NCBI RefSeq assembly: GCF_009905375.1 | Contig: NC_133648.1 | Span: forward strand, 308,032,565 to 308,096,564 | DNA from: Apium graveolens | Lineage: Eukaryota; Streptophyta; Magnoliopsida; Apiales; Apiaceae | Direction: 5' to 3' | DNA: 64,000 nucleotides | Part shown: in pieces, positions 44,401 through 56,580 of the stretch | Numbering within the stretch: position 1 is the stretch's first letter | How the letters are laid out: each line of letters begins with the position of its first letter | Position numbers and translations under genes: made by a program | The notes under the pieces: model-generated | The model's database searches: none | Seen by the model: only the letters and a program-made list of their open reading frames with translations | What the model was told of the DNA's origin: nothing

Positions 44401-45561
44401 CAGGGTGATGACCGGTGAGGAATTCATCCATCTACAGTAGAAAAGGTTACTTATTGGTATCTTTGCCTGATCAGCAAGATATCTGGTTTATGCCAAAATT
44501 CTTTTCCTTTCCAAAATTCATTGGATGTTTCAAACTCTGTTCATACTTTACATAACAGAGGTTCCAGGAAATGTTTAAGAGATATATATATGTGGATATA
44601 TATATATCGGGACTAAATAAAGTATCTCGTAACTTTATTTCATTCAATAATATTTCAAAGATTGAATCTATTCAAATCTTGTCTTGTAGTCTCATCTATG
44701 TGATGAACTTTTGAAACTGATTATAACTTGAACGGTGGTAGTTCAAGTAGTATTGGGAAAGATATCAGTATATTGGGGTATTTGGTAACCTCATCTTTTA
44801 AACTTATATCTAATTAATAATTGTCTTATGAATGACAAAGATTTTCAGAAAAACGTTGAGACAAGGTTAGATATATGAGATCACCTTGCAACGATATTTT
44901 TTTATACAGTTATACACTGGGACTTTGTGTATATTATGCATGGAAGAGGACTTCCAATATTTTGAAAAGTATATATGTATATATACTGAATATTTTGCGA
45001 CTTCATCGCATTAAGATATCAAAATTGGTTCATTTCTTTTGACCAAGACTTTCATGAGTATTATGAGTAGGCTCATATACTGTTAATCATTATACATATT
45101 ATTTTGGTGGGCTTGCTGCTCACCCTTGCTTTCTTCTTTCATCACACAACAACAGATAGAAAAGATGAACAGAACCAAGCTCCCGATTCGCAAGCGATTA
45201 GGAGACGTTCCGCAGTTTTCTAGAAGCATTGATGCCGCCGTAGCTGAGGTAGGAACTACCAATAGGCTAGGCTTTCAACTTTTGATGTACCAGATTTATT
45301 TATATTTATGAATTGTAATAATGGCAATGAAATGTAAATTTATTCAGAAAACCTTTTAAGGTGTATTGGCAGATAATTGTGGAATAAAATGACTTGTGGT
45401 TATTTTTGGATGTTCATCTCTGAGACTATAACGTGTGGTGTGTGTATTTATTGTGGGGTCACAGTACAGAGTAGTTGAGTAATTATTAAGATTGGGTGTT
45501 ATTAAGGGAAATGGAACTCGTGACGACCCGGATCCCCGACCCCGGATCTGGGGGTGTTACA
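41487..45561 (+). repeat. Element C 3' LTR (4075 bp)
   Basis: This is the twin of 31912-35982. It ends at 45561 and is followed by AGTAA and the resumed element F LTR. Confidence 0.92.
45165..45311 (+). CDS. LTR micropeptide ORF, C family (48 aa), 3' LTR copy
   Basis: It is identical to the 35586 copy except residue 9 counting Met (H there, R here; codon cAc versus cGc). The Arg version restores R8-K9 of the H3-like register: N-R-T-K-L-P-I-R-K-R-L-G. It shares the position and leader with the other copies. Confidence 0.42.
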   Translation: MNRTKLPIRKRLGDVPQFSRSIDAAVAEVGTTNRLGFQLLMYQIYLYL

Positions 45562-45566
45562 AGTAA

Positions 45567-45604
45567 GATGGAACGTACAAGAGTTATGATTGTACCAAAA
45601 TTGT
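45567..45604 (-). repeat. Element F 3' LTR, second piece
   Basis: Thirty-eight bases (gatggaacgtac...) continue the F LTR exactly as at about 56728-56768. Here the LTR is cut again by copia D; ATTGT (45600-45604) would be D's target site copy, but D's right end is lost. Confidence 0.85.
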
Positions 45605-46169
45605 TGTTAGATATATTTGTGATGTCATGACTAATCTGATGTGTTTAGTTTCAGAGCTTAATATTAGGACTTATCAGGACTTACTGGAAATCAGGATTTA
45701 TTGAAGACATGAAGATATCAGAACTTAAGTTATCAGAACTTGTGATATCAGAACTTAAGGAAGGACATGCTTCAGAAGTAAAGTGCGGCTGATTTCTAGG
45801 AAAGGATTTGGACTAAAACAAAGGAAGATATGCTTTAGGAGTTGGACGACTAGAAGACTTGTAGAAGATAATATCTTATTGATATATTTTAGGAAAAGAT
45901 ATATTTCATATCAATTAGAAGATATCTTGTAACTGTGTACTATATTAACACAACTTAGGGTTTACACTATAAGTGTTATCATTCACGAGAAAGATTATTC
46001 ATTATAACCCTAGCAGCTCTTAGTGATATTGTTCATCACTGAGAGAGTAGTTTAACCTACTGTAACAGAGTTTATTATAATTGAATAAACTACTACTTTG
46101 TGTTCTAAATCGATTTGATTGTATAAACACTATATTCAACCCCCTTCTATAGTGTTGTGTGACCTAACA
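45605..46169 (+). repeat. Element D 5' LTR (565 bp)
   Basis: It begins TGTTAGATAT and ends GACCTAACA. It contains direct 'atcagaactta' repeats near 45715-45760. There is only one copy in the window. Confidence 0.85.
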
Positions 46170-46171
46170 AG

Positions 46172-46183
46172 TGGTATCAGAGC
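46172..46183 (+). promoter_or_regulatory. Element D primer binding site
   Basis: TGGTATCAGAGC lies two bases after the LTR. It is an initiator-Met type site, as in copia G. Confidence 0.92.
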
Positions 46184-46224
46184 ATCTCTGTTGATATACA
46201 AACAGTGAGATCCAGTTTACAATC

Positions 46225-47820
46225 ATGTCTAACGAAACACAAACTCCACCTAAGCCCACCAAAACTCAAGATACTCAAAGCAATCAAACCCACAGTCGAT
46301 ATGAAAGTATTAGGGTTTCCATACTGAGAGCATCTGAGTATCCTATATGAATGGTAAAGATGGCTATGTTTCTGGAAGCCACAGATCCATAATACCTTGA
46401 TAGAATTAATGACGGGCCATATTAGCCTACCAAGCTTTCTGTTGCAGTTGCTGATCAACCAGTAAAGACCATACCAAAGGAGAAAGGTGATTACACACCT
46501 GAAAACATCTCATATATTGCCAAAGATGCAAGGGTAAGGCATTTACTTCATAGTGCAATTGACAATGTCATGTCAAACAGGGTAATTAGATGCAAGACTG
46601 CAAAGGAAATATGGGATGCTTTGGAGAAAAGATGCCAGGGAACTGAAGCCATCAAAAAGAACAGGAAGACAATACTCACACAGGAGTATGAGCACTTTGA
46701 CTCAAAATCTGATGAGTCACTAACTGATTTACATGACAGATTTGTCAAACTCTTGAATGATCTGTCACTGGTGGACAAGGAATATGATCTTGAAGATTCA
46801 AATCTAAAATTCCTTTTAGCTCTTCCTGAAAATTGGGATTTGAAGTCTACTACCATAAGAGACAACTATGACCTTGCTGAAACTACTCTTGATGAAATTT
46901 ATGGTATGCTCAAGACTCATGAACTTGAGATGGATCAAAGGAGCAAAAGGCATGGAAGAAAGTCAAAGACAATTGCACTTAAAGCTGAGGAGGAATCTCC
47001 TAAAGTGGTTGTCTCAAAGAGGGGCAAAGGAAAGGCTCTCATCATACATTCTGATTCAGAGTCATCATATTTTGATGATGATGATTCAGAATCTGAAAAT
47101 TTATCTGAAGTGGATGTTGATGCAGAGGTGATGCAACTGTGTGCTCTTATGATGAAGGGTATCACAAAGATAGACTACAAGAAATTCAGAAAGGGTAAGA
47201 AGTTTTCCAGGAAAGATGGAAGTTCTGAAAAGAATGGGTTCAGAAAGACTAAAGGCAAAGGAGGAAAGTCTGAGAGAGGAGACAACTCAAATGTCAAATG
47301 CTACAATTGTGGTGAAAGAGGCCTCATCTCTCCTGACTGCAAGAAAGGAAAAGGTGATAAAGGCCAGGCATTTATCACAAAGAAGAAAAACTGGGCAGAC
47401 ACTTCAGATTTTCAAGAAGAGGTGAACTATGCTTTGATGGCAAATGCTGATAGCAGTTCTGAAACTGCTGAATTGAAGGTACCTCATTCAACTCTTGCTT
47501 TTCATACTGATGATATTTCTGAGCTAAGATTATATCTTAAAACCATGTTCATTAGTTTTAGAGATCAGACTTTAGAAAATGAAAAATTAAAATCTGAAAG
47601 TCTTGCTCTTAAAAATAGAAATGACTACTTAGAAAAGGAGTTAGTTATATTTCATCAAACTCCAAAAGAAAGAGATGAGGCTTTGTATGTTAAAGATGAA
47701 CTGCTAAAACTGAATAAATCTCTTAAATCTGAACTAGAAAAGGAAAAGGAGATAATCAAAACTTGGACTAACTCTGGAAAAACAACTCAGAAAATCTTAG
47801 AAAGTGGAAATTGGAAATAA
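46225..47820 (+). pseudogene. Element D copia gag
   Basis: The original ATG is at 46225. In-frame stops occur at 46348 (TGA), 46390 (TAA) and 46423 (TAG), after which a 416-codon frame is open from 46570. It contains the UBN2-type gag core (TAKEIWDALEKRCQGTE, LTQEYEHFDSKSDESLTD, FLLALPENWD), an acidic Ser/Asp patch and a zinc knuckle CYNCGERGLISPDC. The knuckle's His is Leu, so zinc binding would be impaired. It ends at a stop after SGNWK (47820), where related elements continue. Confidence 0.85.
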
Positions 47821-48536
47821 GGACTAGGTTACCTAGATGATAAAGAAGAAAAGGAAACTGTGTCATCTAGACCAAACCTTCCCAAGAAAGCTGAAAAGCC
47901 TAAAGTTAATCCTGTCAAGTTTGTGTCAAATTCAGACAAGTCAAAATCTGAAAAGATGAAAGACTCTAAAACAGAAGTCAAAGAAAAGTCAACTTCTGAC
48001 AAATTAAAACAGGATAAACCAGTTGTAGTAAACATAGGCTTAATGACAAAGAAGCAACTTAAGTATAAGCTGAAAGAGATTAGAAAAGTGAACAAGGTAA
48101 GGAAGCTAGGAAAAATAGGAATGGAAAGGAAGGTGTGAATAAAAGCAATAATTATATGCCTGTTCCTAATGCTCCTAGAAAGAGATGCTATAATTGTGGA
48201 AACTCTAACCATCTTGCTTCTTTTTGCAGATCAGGAGTTAAGAGTCAGTCTGTTAGGTTTAAACCATAAAATCCTTATTTTCATTGTGGTAGTTTATGAC
48301 ATTCTATTTATACTTGTAAGGAATATCATAGTTTGTACTATGATTATTATCAAATAAAACCTTCTTTAAAGAAAGTGAGTGTAATTCCTTCTAGTGTAAA
48401 TTCTGATGCAAAGTCTGATATAAAGTCTGATAAAAAACATGTTAGCATAAACTCTGAAACTAAATCCGCTGCAAATGCTAACAAACTTAAAAAGGCCAAA
48501 GGATCCAAGCAAGTCTGGGTCCTTAAAACTAACCAA
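47821..48536 (+). pseudogene. Element D gag C-terminal region in shifted frames
   Basis: Lys/Ser-rich gag tail pieces lie in several frames. A second zinc knuckle is readable at about 48184-48235 (CYNCGNSNHLASFC), and a third, degenerate one near 48275-48320 lacks one Cys. The part ends GSKQVWVLKTN, the usual gag/protease boundary, before 48540. Confidence 0.65.
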
Positions 48537-48551
48537 TAGTGGTCTTTGTGA

Positions 48552-49829
48552 TTGCAGGGCAACAGGAAAAATATCCTGGTTCTGGACAGTGGATGTTCAG
48601 GACATATGACTAGAAATAAAGCCTTGCTATCAGATTTTGTGGAGAAAGCTGGCCCAGGAGTTTCTTATGGAGATGGCAACATGAGAAAGACTCTGGGATA
48701 TGGCAATATCAATCTTGGGAATGTCATAATTGAATCAGTAGCTCTTGTCTCAGGACTTAAACACAATCTACTAAGTGTGAGTCAAATCTGTGACAGAGGT
48801 TATCATGTGGATTTCTTTGAAGAATACTGTGAAGTTGCAAGTAATTCTACAAGAAAAGTGATTCTGAAAGGTTACAGACATGGTAATATATATGAAGCCA
48901 GACTTTCAACAAATTCTAATGGTTCTGCAATCTGTCTGTTAAGTAGAGCATCAATTGAAGAAAGCTGAAATTGGCACAAGAGACTCTCTCATTTAAATTT
49001 CAACAACATAAATGAGCTAGTAAAGAAAGATCTTGTGAGAGGACTGCCAAAATCAGTATTTGCTCCTGATGGTCTTTGTGACTCATGTCAAAAGGCAAAA
49101 TAAAGAAAATCTTCATTCAAGAGCAAAACTGAATCCTCAATTCTTGAGCCTTATCACTTACTGCATGTTGATCTATTTGGTCCATTCAATGTCATGTCTA
49201 TTGCAAAGAAGAAATATGCTATGGTTATAGTGGATGAGTTCACAAGATACACTTGGGTGTATTTCTTGCACAAGAAGAATGAAACTGCATCTACTCTAAC
49301 TGACCATGTCAGACAGCTGGATAAGTTAGTCAAAGATTCTGTTAAAATAATATGAAGTGATAATAGCACTAAGTTCAAGAATTCAATCATGGAAGAATTC
49401 TGCAAAGAGCATGAAATAAAGCAGAAATTTTCTGCATCTGGAACTCCACAGCAGAATGGAGTTGTAGAAAGAAAGAACATGACTCTTATTGAAGTTGTAA
49501 GAACTATGCTTGATGAAGCAAAGTTACCAAACTATTTTTGGGCTGAAACTGTGCAGACTACTTGTTTTACACAGAATGCTACACTCATAAACAAGCATGG
49601 AAAAACACCATATGAGATGGTGAAGAAAAAGAAGCCAAATCTGAAATACTTTCATGTATTTGGATGCAAGTGTTTTGTTCTTAAGACTCATCCTGAACAG
49701 CTGTCAAAATTTGATCTAAAAGCTGATAAAGGAATTTTTGTTGGATATCCACTTTCCACAAAAGCCTTCAAAGTCTACAATTTAAGAACAAGGGTTGTCA
49801 TGGAATCTATCAAAGATTACTGGACTTGA
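48552..49829 (+). pseudogene. Element D protease and integrase
   Basis: Protease active site LDSGCSGHMT lies at about 48579-48610. The GAG-preintegrase zinc segment is partly present (HKRLSHLNFNNI ... CDSCQKAK). The integrase core has HVDLFGPF, VDEFTRYTWVYF, SDNSTKFKN (second Asp kept, neighbours changed) and QQNGVVERKN with the catalytic Glu. In-frame stops lie at about 48966, 49100 and 49353. It joins the acidic NSD-repeat linker leading to RT. Confidence 0.85.
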
Positions 49830-51945
49830 AGATTTCAATGATCATGATCAGCTGAGATTTGAAAATGAAGATGTAAATTCTGATTCTGTAAATTCTGATG
49901 ACCTAAATCCTGATCCTGTAAGTTCTGACGGGTTAAATTCTGATGTCATTGAAACTGTGGTAATTGCTCTAAAGGAAAATGCACCTGTTCAGGGGGAGCA
50001 ATCTGATGATCATACCACATCTCAAGACTCTTAAGAAGCATCAGAACCAGTCACTGGCTCTTCAAATTCTGATTCAGCAAGTTCTGTTGAGCCAAATTCT
50101 GATTCAGCAAGTTCTGTTGAGCCAAATTCTGATAATTGTGGAAACTCTAATTCTTCAATTCTTGAAGGATCCAACTCAAATTCTGGAATCTCAGAGAGCA
50201 TAACTTTAGGGGAGCATCAGGAAATGCTGATGGAGACATCATGGATCATGGGGGAGGATCCAGTTCTAGAGATCAACTTTCATCTGCAAGGAAGTGGACC
50301 AAATCACAAACACCTGACTTAATAATTGGAGATCCTGAAGCAGGTGTCAGAACTATAACTGCAACATCAAATGAATATCTCTATCATTCTTTTATATCTC
50401 AGACTGAACCAAAGAAAGTGGAAGAAGCTCTTCAAGATGTTGATTGGGTGCAAGCAATGCAGGAAGATTTAAATAAATTTGAAAGAAATAAAGTCTGGAC
50501 CCTAGTGCCAAGACTAAAGGACATATCAATTGTTGGTAGAAAATGGGTGTTCAGAAACAAAACTGACAGTGATGGCATAATAACAAGGAATAAAGCAAGG
50601 CTAGTTGCTAAATGTTACTCTCAACAGGAGGGTATTGACTATGATGAAACATTTGCTCCAGTTGCTAGATTGGAAGCCATAAGAATCTTTTTGGCTTATG
50701 CTGCTCACAAAAAGTTCAAAGTCTTTCAAATGGATGTAAAAAGTGATTTTCTCAATGGAGAATTAGAAGAAGAGGTATATGTTGAACAACCTCCAGGCTT
50801 TGTAGATCTAAAATTTCCAAATCATGTCTACAGGCTTGACAAAGCACTTTATGGCCTTAAGCAAGCTCCTAGAGCATGGTATGAGACTCTGAGTCAATTC
50901 CTTCTGGAAAGTGGATTTCACAGAGGCACAATTGACAAGACTTTATTCTACTCAACCATGGAAAGGACTTACTTTTGGTACAGATATATGTTGATGATAT
51001 CATCTTTGGCTCTACAAATACAAAACTTTGTGAAAGATTTTCCAAATTAATGCAGTCAAGATATCAAATGAGCATGATGGGAGAACTTAGCTATTTTCTA
51101 GGACTTCAAGTCAAGCAAACTAAAGAAGGTACTTTCATAAATCAATCCAAGTACACCAGAAATTTACCCAAGAAGTTTAGAATGCAAGACAGTTCTACTG
51201 CATCAACTCCCATGGCCACTGCCACCAAGTTAGATAAAGATACTGGAGCATCAGTAAATATTACTAACTACAGAGGTATGATTGGCTCTTTACTCTATTT
51301 AACTGCAAGTAGACCAGATATCATGTATGCTACCTGTCTTTGTGCAAGATTTCAGGCTGATCCAAGAGAACCTCATCTAATAGCTGTGAAAAGAATTTTC
51401 AAGTACCTCAAGGGTACAGCTGATCTAGGATTGTGGTATCCTAGGGAATCAGATTTTAAGCTAATAGGTTACTCAGATGCATATTTTGCAGGATGCAAAA
51501 TAGACAGGAAAGCACTAGTGGAAGCTGCCAATTTCTTGGAGGCATATTGGTTTCTTGGTTTAGCAAGAAATAGAAATCAATTTCCACATCAACTACAGAA
51601 GCAGAATATATTACTGCAGGAAGCTGTTGTGCACAGATTCTTTGGATGAAGAATCGGCTACTGGACTATGGGTTAGAATTTTCTAAAATACCTATTTACT
51701 GTGATAATCAAAATGCTATTGTTATGACAGGAAATCTAGTTCAACACTCAATGACAAAGCACATCAGCATTAGATACCATTTCATAAGGGAACATGTGAT
51801 GGAAGGTACAATGGAATTGCATTTTGTTCCAACGGATCAACAACTAGCAGATATCTTCACAAAACCACTATATGAAGCTACTTTTACAAGACTGATAAAT
51901 GAACTTGGAATGGTTTCAGGTTCTTTCTCAAAATTTGTTTAGTTT
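49830..51945 (+). pseudogene. Element D reverse transcriptase and RNase H
   Basis: After a Ser/Asp/Asn-rich linker with a 30-bp duplication (about 50074-50133), RT is readable from [13 protein letters not shown] through [34 protein letters not shown] and [13 protein letters not shown] frameshift near 50975 separates this from the catalytic YVDD (50987-50998), which is intact in the next frame. RNase H has SDAYFAGC, then another frameshift, then IPIYCDNQNAI, HFIREHV and DIFTKPL to the stop at 51942. The element is broken but fairly recent in decay. Confidence 0.88.
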
Positions 51946-53329
51946 TTGTTCTCATACATCAGACGTTATGATCAGTGTTTACAGATTTTCTTATCTCAGT
52001 GTAATCTGTGCTTAAATTGTTACATATTAAACACTGCTTGTTATCTGATGAGATTCTATAAACTCTGAAAATGTTTTGAATGTTCTGTGACTATTCAATC
52101 CAATGAGGATTATCTTGTTATATGCTGACTTAGTAGTCTTTAACAAACTATGTATCTCATGTTTGAATTAGTTATTTATGTGGAAATCAATAACACAAGC
52201 AAATTTTAATTTTGATCTTAGTCAAATTTACTTTGTGTATCTTATTACTAAGTCACAAACTAGATTATTGCTTCTTATCAGTCAAATTCCGATGTCAGTA
52301 AATCTTAAGGATGAACTACATGCTTGATAAGCAAGCCTCACTTATCTGAAGAAAACAAAAGGAAAGAAAAATTGAAATCAGGTACTCCTTTGAGATCTAG
52401 AGTAATTTATGTGAGAGGGAAGATCCAAGTGCATTGTTGGTACTAAGTTATATGCATTAATAAAGAAAATTGATTTTTCTTGGTGACTTTTCACATTCTC
52501 TAATTACTGGAGAAATATTATGATAACAGCATAAATTCTGATGGTAGTTGTAACTCATTTACACTGAGAAGCCACTGTTTAAAGAATTTCAAAAGATGCA
52601 TAAAATAAGCACAAACAATTGAGGTGGATTCTTGCATAACTTTATTCTACAGTAGACTTCACAATTCAAGACAAATTTTAAGTATTTTTCTTAGTTATGC
52701 CTTATTTCTAAGATATACTGAAGTTTATCAGACTTTAATCCTTATCTGATCATTTGCACATACACACACTATCACTCCATATGAATGATGAAAATTACTG
52801 TGGTGATTAAGTTGTTTATGATAAACAGTTAAGTATATTTGCATAACATCTGAGGACAAGTTCTGATTATGTTCTGATGATTAAACTTTGAAGATACCAA
52901 TCAGTATTTGTGTGAAGAATCACAGAAACAGTCATTCACTTTTTGAGTACAGAAGTCATGTTCTGATGACCGTTAAATTCTGATAAGAGTCAAGTTCTGA
53001 TGCAAACTATGATGCTTACGTGTCACATTTTAATTACTTGACTTATTTTTAATATTTACTGTAACGGACATATTTCACAGGATAGTAATTAAGTGAAGAT
53101 AAAAACAGTGATATCATTTGGTTAATGGGTTGCGTGTTTTTTTTTGTAACCGCATGTGAGCAATAATTACTGCACGTTTACCGTGCCCACTAATAATGTT
53201 TTGACTGTTTACATGCTGCCAGGTGTAAAATGTTGGTTTTACTTCCAAAAAGAGTCGTTGAGTGGAAAGAGTAAAAATATTAGAGATAAAAGATTATCAA
53301 ATCTTTTAACTTCTCTCTTATCTTATCTC

Positions 53330-53379
<50 letters not shown>

Positions 53380-53456
53380 TTTCTGACAGACTTTCTTACA
53401 GGCATTTTATCAAACACCTTGCAAAACACACGATTTTCACTTAATTTTTCACAAAA
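51946..53456 (+). other. Element D post-pol spacer
   Basis: This AT-rich 1.5 kb has frequent 'gttctgatg' and 'aaattctgat' motifs and no supported ORF. It ends in a (CT)n microsatellite at 53331-53378, a possible leader of the ORF at 53457. It is typical of the long region after pol in SIRE-like copia elements. Confidence 0.65.
53331..53378. repeat. (CT)n microsatellite
   Basis: About 20 uninterrupted CT units lie 80 bp before the ATG at 53457. Confidence 0.9.
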
Positions 53457-53642
53457 ATGGCACCTAAGGATCTAATTTATGATGGAGCCAAGTTTGTCCC
53501 CAACAACTACATGGCTATTCTCAACAAGGACGAGGCTCCTTCAGAACTTCACTTCATTCAAGACTTTCTATCTCGAAATGAAATTGGGTATGCTCTGACC
53601 CAACCACAGATTCTCTCAGGCAAGCAAATTCTCCCTAGATAA
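53457..53642 (+). pseudogene. Element D post-pol ORF, truncated (61 codons)
   Basis: An ORF starts MAPKDLIYDGAKFVP and contains a helical segment (ELHFIQDFLSRNEIGYALTQP). I recognise this wording as the start of an extra ORF that follows pol in some plant copia elements; its function is not known to me. The frame ends two codons after SGKQIL, where unrelated AT-rich sequence begins, so it is the truncated N-terminus of a longer protein. Confidence 0.5.
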
Positions 53643-53661
53643 ATATTTTATTAATTTCTGT

Positions 53662-53823
53662 TAGCCTTTTTACGAAGTAGGATGCTTCGTTCAACATTAA
53701 TAATATGCATCTTCGGTGTTACCTCAGCATAGTCACAGTTTATAGCCTTATTGCGAAGTAAAATGCAGCTTTTGGCTTTAATAATATGCATCTTATGTGT
53801 CACCTCAGCATAGTCAGATATTA
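53662..53823. repeat. Tandem duplication of about 80 bp
   Basis: Two units, each tagcctt...gaagta...atatgcatctt...acctcagcatagtca, diverged by about 15-20%. Confidence 0.75.
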
Positions 53824-54307
53824 TAGCTACCTTCTTTGCCCCAAATTTTTAAGGGACTGAGTAACTTCTGCTTCGGGATTTCAAGTAATTTGATCGATTT
53901 GTTCTACCCAATCCCGAAGGAAAGATAATTAGGGTCTTAAATACTTATTCCGCTTCGGGGTAAATATTCCCCTTGGATACTTAAACAAGTTCCTATATTA
54001 TTTGGGATATACCCTAAATAGGTATTTTGCTAATTTGTTTGTTATTAATGTGCTAAATTCAAATGAATTTACATAATTCAAATTAATGCACTTAAACGAA
54101 TTAGCGTACTGCATCCGGAAAAAATATATTTAAAGTAATGTACTGAATCCGAGACATGTACATTTAGTCGGATCGAGGCTAGATTTCAAGAATTGGTTGC
54201 CTTGACCTTGTCAAACTGGGCTATGTAGTCGTTAAACTTTCATTCGGCCCTTATTTATAGATGTAGTGTATTTCCGGAATTATAGACAACTTAACACCTC
54301 CTTACTA

Positions 54308-54627
54308 AAATAGCCGTAACTTTCTGTAGAAAAATCATTTTCACGAACCATTTTTCGCATAAAAAAGAAGACTCCAAGATATTTCTAGCGGTATGTAGCT
54401 TGCTGTCCATAAATGTCCAAAGGAAAGCAGTTTATTCTGCAAAGTTTGATATTTCTGCAGTTTCTCCAGAGTCTGGACAGCTTTACACCATGTAACCAAA
54501 ACGATTATAGATCGCTGTAGAAAATTTTATTTGGCGAACCATTTTTTTGCACAAAAAACTAGATTTCGAGATATTTCCAATGGTATATAGCTTCATATCC
54601 AGAAATTCCCAGAGAAAAGCAGTTTAT
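54308..54627. repeat. Imperfect direct duplication (about 130-bp units at 54308 and 54500)
   Basis: Shared order of segments: tgtagaaaa, cgaaccattttt, agatatttc, atagctt, agaaaagcagtttatt. The units are separated by about 60 bp. Confidence 0.65.
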
Positions 54628-56561
54628 TACTTGAAGACATACCTCGTGCAATTTTCGATATTTCTTCAATTTTTAAATTCTTGCTTCGATCGGCAAACGA
54701 ATTAAAAGCATAAATTCGAAAAGTTTTCTGGGTGCAATGAGGATTCTGAAGTGCCTCTAGTATGTGTATTCCCTTTCCTACAAGATCAACATCAATGCAA
54801 GACTTGAAGTCGAGAAGCTGAATATACTGGGAAAATTCAGGCAAAAGGCTGCAACTTTATCCTGTAATGTTTCTCGGGGATCTCCTATTTCTTCTTTTGA
54901 GCAGCAAATATAAGATTCATAGTCCTCAACATAAAGACAAACTAGGTGATCGCCCTAATTTTTTTGGTTGTCGTATCATACTAGAATAATTTGTTGAAAC
55001 CAAGGGTGAACTACCACCAGCATTTCCCATCCCAATAGCATAAGATTGAGCCTATAATGGATCCTGGAAATGAGTATGAGCTACAGAGAAGCGCGACGTT
55101 TGAAAAAACTATTGGCGCTAGATTAATTTCATTATGCTGGGTTTCTAGTAGATCTAAATTCATGATTCGTAGACCGTGGTCATCGTTGGAGAGTAGTTAG
55201 ATTGTCAAGATGGAGTCCTGATAATATGATATGACGCTCTTCGGTGTCGATGATATCTCACTTGGCAAACCAAGACCGAATCAATTACATGTCAAGATCA
55301 TATTCCAAGGAAGTTTTAAGCTTTCCTGGAGATTCAGAAATAGTTTCACGATTTGAAGCCCTTGACATCGACGCATGTTTTCACTTAGAGCCTCTGGCGT
55401 TTAGCCATCTATTGCAGTTTATACGACTAGTTACCAGTCAGGTTCTTATACTCAACATCATTTTTTCCTGGGAAAATGTTAAGAGCATTCGAGCACAAAG
55501 TACATAGGTAAGGAACTTAATTATAATGGTAGTCATGCTTTGATGGGCTAGTTTTAATGTATAATTTCAATGTGGCACATACATAGCAGACATGTTAACC
55601 CATTCTTGTTTTTTACAAATCCTTTGGACTCAATAATTACATATATTATTGTCGCATGGACTAAACAAAACAACATTATACACAAATTACAGCCTTATTT
55701 TCCTTTAGTAGATTGCTCAGGCATGCTAATTTGTTAATTTCTAGAAAATAGCAAGAAGCAAAGAAGCAAAAAGTGTCGAGACTTGTCACAAATTTTTACC
55801 CTTATTCTATTTTTGGGGGTTTCTTTCATGGCAACCAGGGGTACCCGCATGGCAAGTCTATTTAATGCATAAATATAACATGAATCAAACCGGAAGAATG
55901 TCATACTACTCATATATTACTCATAAATGTACTAGATTTAATTCATGTAACTTCCCTGAAAAACTAGTCAGCCTTAGCATCTGGGATGTCCATCGCTGAT
56001 AGATGTTTTGTCGCCTTTTCTCACAGAAAAGCTGTCTTGAGATATATCTTCTAGCCCCCAATTTTGTTATTTTCGGAACATAATTTGAGTCTTCAATAAC
56101 TTAAATGGCAGATTTGTGTCAAACAAGCCAAAATTCTGCAACATATAATAGCATTATACGTACTGAAGGTAGAATTCAACTAGGCAGGCAATGGAATTAA
56201 CTTGTACATGAGATTTTTATATCACATAACATAAAAGGGAAACAAATTATGGTACTTCCCTGAATTTCAAGGCTGCTTTATGATTCCCTGGACATAATTG
56301 GTGATAGCCAATTCTTTTAGTTTTGTTGTATCATATCTTTGCACGTAAGCCACTCATTTTTCTTCCTCTGGTAAATTGTGTTTGCACTATGGATCATGAG
56401 AAGATGACGCATACAACTTGCTAAATAAAGTGATATAATTTTTACTCTCGTCCACAGATCATTCACGGGATTGTAGCAATCATTGTTAACGGGAGACATG
56501 GCGATCATCCTCAATGGGAGACATAGTGATTGTTTGGATTGTGGTTTAGCTTACTTGTACG

Positions 56562-56579
56562 TTCCCACAGACGGTGCCA
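56562..56579 (-). promoter_or_regulatory. Element F primer binding site
   Basis: On the minus strand TGGCACCGTCTGTGGGAA begins one base after the 5' LTR end (GTAACA-T). It is the same site type as element E. Confidence 0.8.
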
Positions 56580-56580
56580 A

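Larger units (their letters stand above)
31912..45561 (+). mobile_element. Element C: non-autonomous gypsy element with near-identical 4.07 kb LTRs
   Basis: TGTAATAACC...GGTGTTACA boundaries and exact TSD AGTAA (31907-31911, 45562-45566) define a plus-strand element. LTRs 31912-35982 and 41487-45561 differ by few bases and two small indels (9 bp near 32400, about 18 bp near 35055). The primer site, polypurine tract and LTR ends match element A. The 5.5 kb interior is pol and gag wreckage full of stops and out of order. A young copy with a long-dead interior implies mobilisation by proteins from another element, plausibly an A-like chromovirus. Confidence 0.9.
45605..53640 (+). mobile_element. 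Element D: copia retrotransposon, 3' end missing
   Basis: The 5' LTR (45605-46169), iMet primer site (46172-46183), gag, protease, integrase, RT, RNase H, a long spacer and a post-pol ORF are all present on the plus strand. All coding parts carry stops or frameshifts. No 3' LTR is found; similarity to the expected layout ends abruptly at about 53640. A gag with zinc knuckles plus a long post-pol region with an extra ORF suggests the SIRE/Maximus group. Confidence 0.85.
53643..56560 (-). other. Remaining interior of element F, non-coding
   Basis: This 2.9 kb lies between the D breakpoint and the F primer site. Two internal duplications are visible (53662-53823 and 54308-54627). No gag or pol motif is found on either strand; the longest ORFs (54593-54844 minus, 55244-55507 plus) show nothing recognisable. 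It may be F interior, foreign filler, or both. Confidence 0.5.

Noticed and set aside
54593..55507. ORFs of 83 and 87 aa in the F interior.
   Set aside because: No motif, opposite strands, embedded in duplicated AT-rich sequence.
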